Origin: an uncultured Ruminococcus sp.
GTDB lineage: Bacteria; Bacillota; Clostridia; Oscillospirales; Ruminococcaceae
NCBI GenBank assembly: GCA_902464115.1
Contig: CABQIF010000020.1
Coordinates: forward strand, 1-22,982
Length of the DNA stretch: 22,982 nucleotides
Direction of reading: 5' to 3'
A model generated the notes under the pieces. That model searched no databases, was not told the DNA's origin, and saw only the letters and a list, made by a program, of their open reading frames with translations. Position numbers and translations under genes: made by a program. Positions 22,909-22,982 of this stretch are shown here, piece after piece (positions within the stretch are counted from its first letter, which is position 1; each line of letters starts with the position of its first letter).

Positions 22909-22982
22909 AATCCCTGTGCCATGCTTTTGGCACACGGAGCGGGTGGTGAGAAAAGCGACAGCTTTTCGAGGCGGGGCGAACA
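22909..22982. other. Further hairpins at the window end
   Basis: TGTGCCA/TGGCACA (22915-22921/22928-22934) and GAAAAGC-gaca-GCTTTTC (22950-22967) continue the string of short perfect stems. The stretch is GC-rich. No gene is visible, and the continuation is outside the window. Confidence 0.55.

Larger units (their letters stand above)
22504..22982 (+). repeat. Composite repeat element R3, cut by the window end
   Basis: It starts with ACGAGCCGCAGGCAA at 22504 and contains modules A, B and C, all in plus orientation, then further hairpins. No inverted end motif is reached, so the element continues beyond the window. No transposase or credible gene is present. Confidence 0.8.

Overview
The window reads as chromosome from a low- to mid-GC, spore-forming Firmicute of the class Clostridia, most likely a Ruminococcus-like Oscillospiraceae. 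The basis is a complete SpoIID, strong AGGAGG-type ribosome binding sites, housekeeping proteins of clostridial type (GuaB, PrmC, RlmH, RsmE, WalJ, DUF1385) and dense same-strand gene packing. The genus is an inference. No rRNA, tRNA, CRISPR array, transposase or phage gene was seen.

Layout. 1-3095: a cell-envelope/sporulation group with a Pro/Glu-rich protein (probably 5'-truncated), a compact SpoIID-like domain fused to three peptidoglycan-binding domains, and SpoIID itself. 3096-4953: guaB with its own promoter, a folded-looking leader and a UUCG-loop terminator. 5085-5594, minus strand: a protein made only of two peptidoglycan-binding domains. 5683-13388: a perfect-consensus promoter and a folded leader start a long run: citrate synthase, FG-GAP-like lipoprotein, response regulator, histidine kinase, TIGR04076 protein, PH-like protein, DUF1385 membrane protein and PrmC. 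13459-18633: a surface-glycan group of two GT4 glycosyltransferases, a GT-C-like membrane protein and a small unknown protein, closed by a terminator. 19297-22483: aguA, walJ, rlmH and rsmE behind a recognisable promoter.

The most unusual content is not protein coding. Three gene gaps (4978-5065, 18688-19274, 22504 to the window end) are filled by one family of modular repeats. Each starts with the motif CGAGCCGCAGGC. In the two copies whose both ends are visible, the same motif returns inverted at the other end. Three modules (A, B, C) recur in different order and orientation and fold into hairpins. Between copies several stems differ by paired substitutions that keep base pairing (module A one pair, module B one pair, module C four pairs). 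That argues for selection on a DNA or RNA fold rather than on a protein. The organisation recalls composite elements such as pneumococcal BOX or MITE/REP-type repeats, but I do not recognise this sequence as a named family.

Two further folded leaders, ahead of citrate synthase and IMP dehydrogenase, do not match a riboswitch class I can recognise.
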